This document shows positions 13,695 through 14,601 of a DNA stretch of 14,601 nt, one piece after another; the stretch's first letter is position 1, and each line of letters starts with the position of its first letter. The DNA lies in contig JAHYYL010000004.1 in the NCBI GenBank assembly GCA_019424965.1, forward strand, positions 1 to 14,601, read 5' to 3'. Source of the stretch: Collinsella sp. (GTDB lineage: Bacteria > Actinomycetota > Coriobacteriia > Coriobacteriales > Coriobacteriaceae). Made by a program: the position numbers and the translations under genes. The notes under the pieces were generated by a model, which was not told the DNA's origin, did no database searches, and saw only the letters and a list, made by a program, of their open reading frames with translations.

Positions 13695-14601
13695 TTAACT
13701 CAAGTCCTCGCCATTTGATGCAATGACCTTTTGATACCAGCAGAAGCTGTCCTTTCGGTAGCGATCGAACGTGCCTTTGCCCGTATCATCGGCATCGACA
13801 TAAACAAAGCCATAGCGCTTCTTCATCTGCCCCGTCGAGGCCGACACCAAATCGATACAGCCCCACGGCGTGTATCCCATCAGGTCAACACCGTCCTCGA
13901 CAATTGCATCGCGCAGCGCAAGAATATGCCTGCGCAGGTAATCAATATGATACGCATCGTGGACTTTGCCGTCTTCCAGCGCATCGAGTCCGCCCACACC
14001 GTTCTCGGCGATAAAGAGCGGAAGATGGTAACGATCGTGGTAGCCGGCAAGCGTCACGCGCAAACCCAGCGCATCGATCTGCCATTTCCAGGCAGTCTCT
14101 TTATCCTTGAGGTACGGATTGCGCAGCGTCGGGAACACGTTGCCCTCCGCCTTCTCAGCGATCACCTGGTCATCGGCGCACACCAAGCGCGAGCAATAGT
14201 ACGAGAACGAAATGAAGTCGACGGTATGCTCGGCCAGATACTCCGCATCGCCCGGCTCAAAGGGCACGTGAACACCCTCTTTCTCGAGCGCACGCAGCTT
14301 CCAAGTAGGATAGGCGCCCGCAGCCATCACGTCAGTGTAGAAGTAGCGGCCGCGGTCCTCCTCATACGCAAGCCATACGTCCTCGGGCGCACAACGGTAC
14401 GGATAGGTCGCACCGGCAGCGATCATGCAACCCACCTTGTTTGCGGGATCGATCTTGTGCAGGATCTCGACAGCGCGAGCGCTCGCCATAAACATATGGT
14501 GCGAGAACGCCGCGGTCACGGCTGCACGGTCACGCTCATCCTCGAGCGTGACGCCCGCGTTGAGATAGGACAGCGCCACGCTGTTGATCTCGTTGAAGGT
14601 G
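13695..14601 (-). CDS. GH1 6-phospho-beta-glucosidase (3' part, runs off window)
   Basis: The C-terminal 301 codons of a glycoside hydrolase family 1 enzyme; the start lies beyond the right edge. Family members are about 470-480 residues, so roughly 175 N-terminal residues are missing from the window. The acid/base motif TFNEINS is encoded at the very edge (Glu codon at 14591-14589) and the nucleophile motif FIAENGVG has its Glu codon at 14006-14004, so both catalytic residues are present. GYTPWGCIDLVSASTGQMKK with the following RYGFVYVD is typical of 6-phospho-beta-glucosidases and contains the residues that hold the 6-phosphate. The enzyme would hydrolyse PTS-imported cellobiose- or salicin-type 6-phosphates in the cytosol. 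No PTS gene is visible in the window. Confidence 0.95.
   Translation of the reverse strand, partial: TFNEINSVALSYLNAGVTLEDERDRAAVTAAFSHHMFMASARAVEILHKIDPANKVGCMIAAGATYPYRCAPEDVWLAYEEDRGRYFYTDVMAAGAYPTWKLRALEKEGVHVPFEPGDAEYLAEHTVDFISFSYYCSRLVCADDQVIAEKAEGNVFPTLRNPYLKDKETAWKWQIDALGLRVTLAGYHDRYHLPLFIAENGVGGLDALEDGKVHDAYHIDYLRRHILALRDAIVEDGVDLMGYTPWGCIDLVSASTGQMKKRYGFVYVDADDTGKGTFDRYRKDSFCWYQKVIASNGEDLS

Overview
The window looks like chromosomal DNA of a high-GC Gram-positive gut actinobacterium of the Coriobacteriia, most like Collinsella. This is inferred from GC-rich codon use, strong purine-rich Shine-Dalgarno sites, paired LytS/LytTR systems and the overall gene content. No rRNA, tRNA or other species marker is present, so the assignment is provisional.

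Layout: ten genes run head to tail on the minus strand from about 11849 down to 261. In transcription order they are an APC amino acid permease, a metal-dependent amidohydrolase, a LytS-type sensor kinase (copy 2), a LytTR response regulator (copy 2), a cytosolic zinc-dependent phospholipase C family protein, an Atg22/UMF1-type MFS transporter, a family 2 glycosyltransferase, a second LytS-type kinase (copy 1), a second LytTR regulator (copy 1) and a YfcE-like metallophosphoesterase. The only plus-strand gene is a membrane-anchored C39-like cysteine peptidase homologue (12210-13241). The right edge holds the 3' part of a GH1 6-phospho-beta-glucosidase gene on the minus strand, which continues beyond the window.

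How the genes may work together: the permease and amidohydrolase look like an uptake-and-hydrolysis pair for a small amino acid-derived compound, and kinase/regulator pair 2 lies directly downstream. In the divergent region upstream of the permease an exact 10-bp direct repeat at 21-bp period (11994-12024) resembles the known LytTR operator architecture, so one of the two LytTR regulators may control the permease. The second pair is translationally coupled to the glycosyltransferase (ATGA overlap), which suggests a surface-polysaccharide or envelope-related signal.

Non-coding content: clear or likely intrinsic terminators lie after the metallophosphoesterase, after LytTR copy 1, before the glycosyltransferase and after the GH1 gene. 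Region 13242-13640 is a cluster of degenerate palindromic repeats with motif copies at 62-bp spacing, and one related hairpin sits at the left edge of the window (24-47). The first 220 bases hold no recognisable gene.
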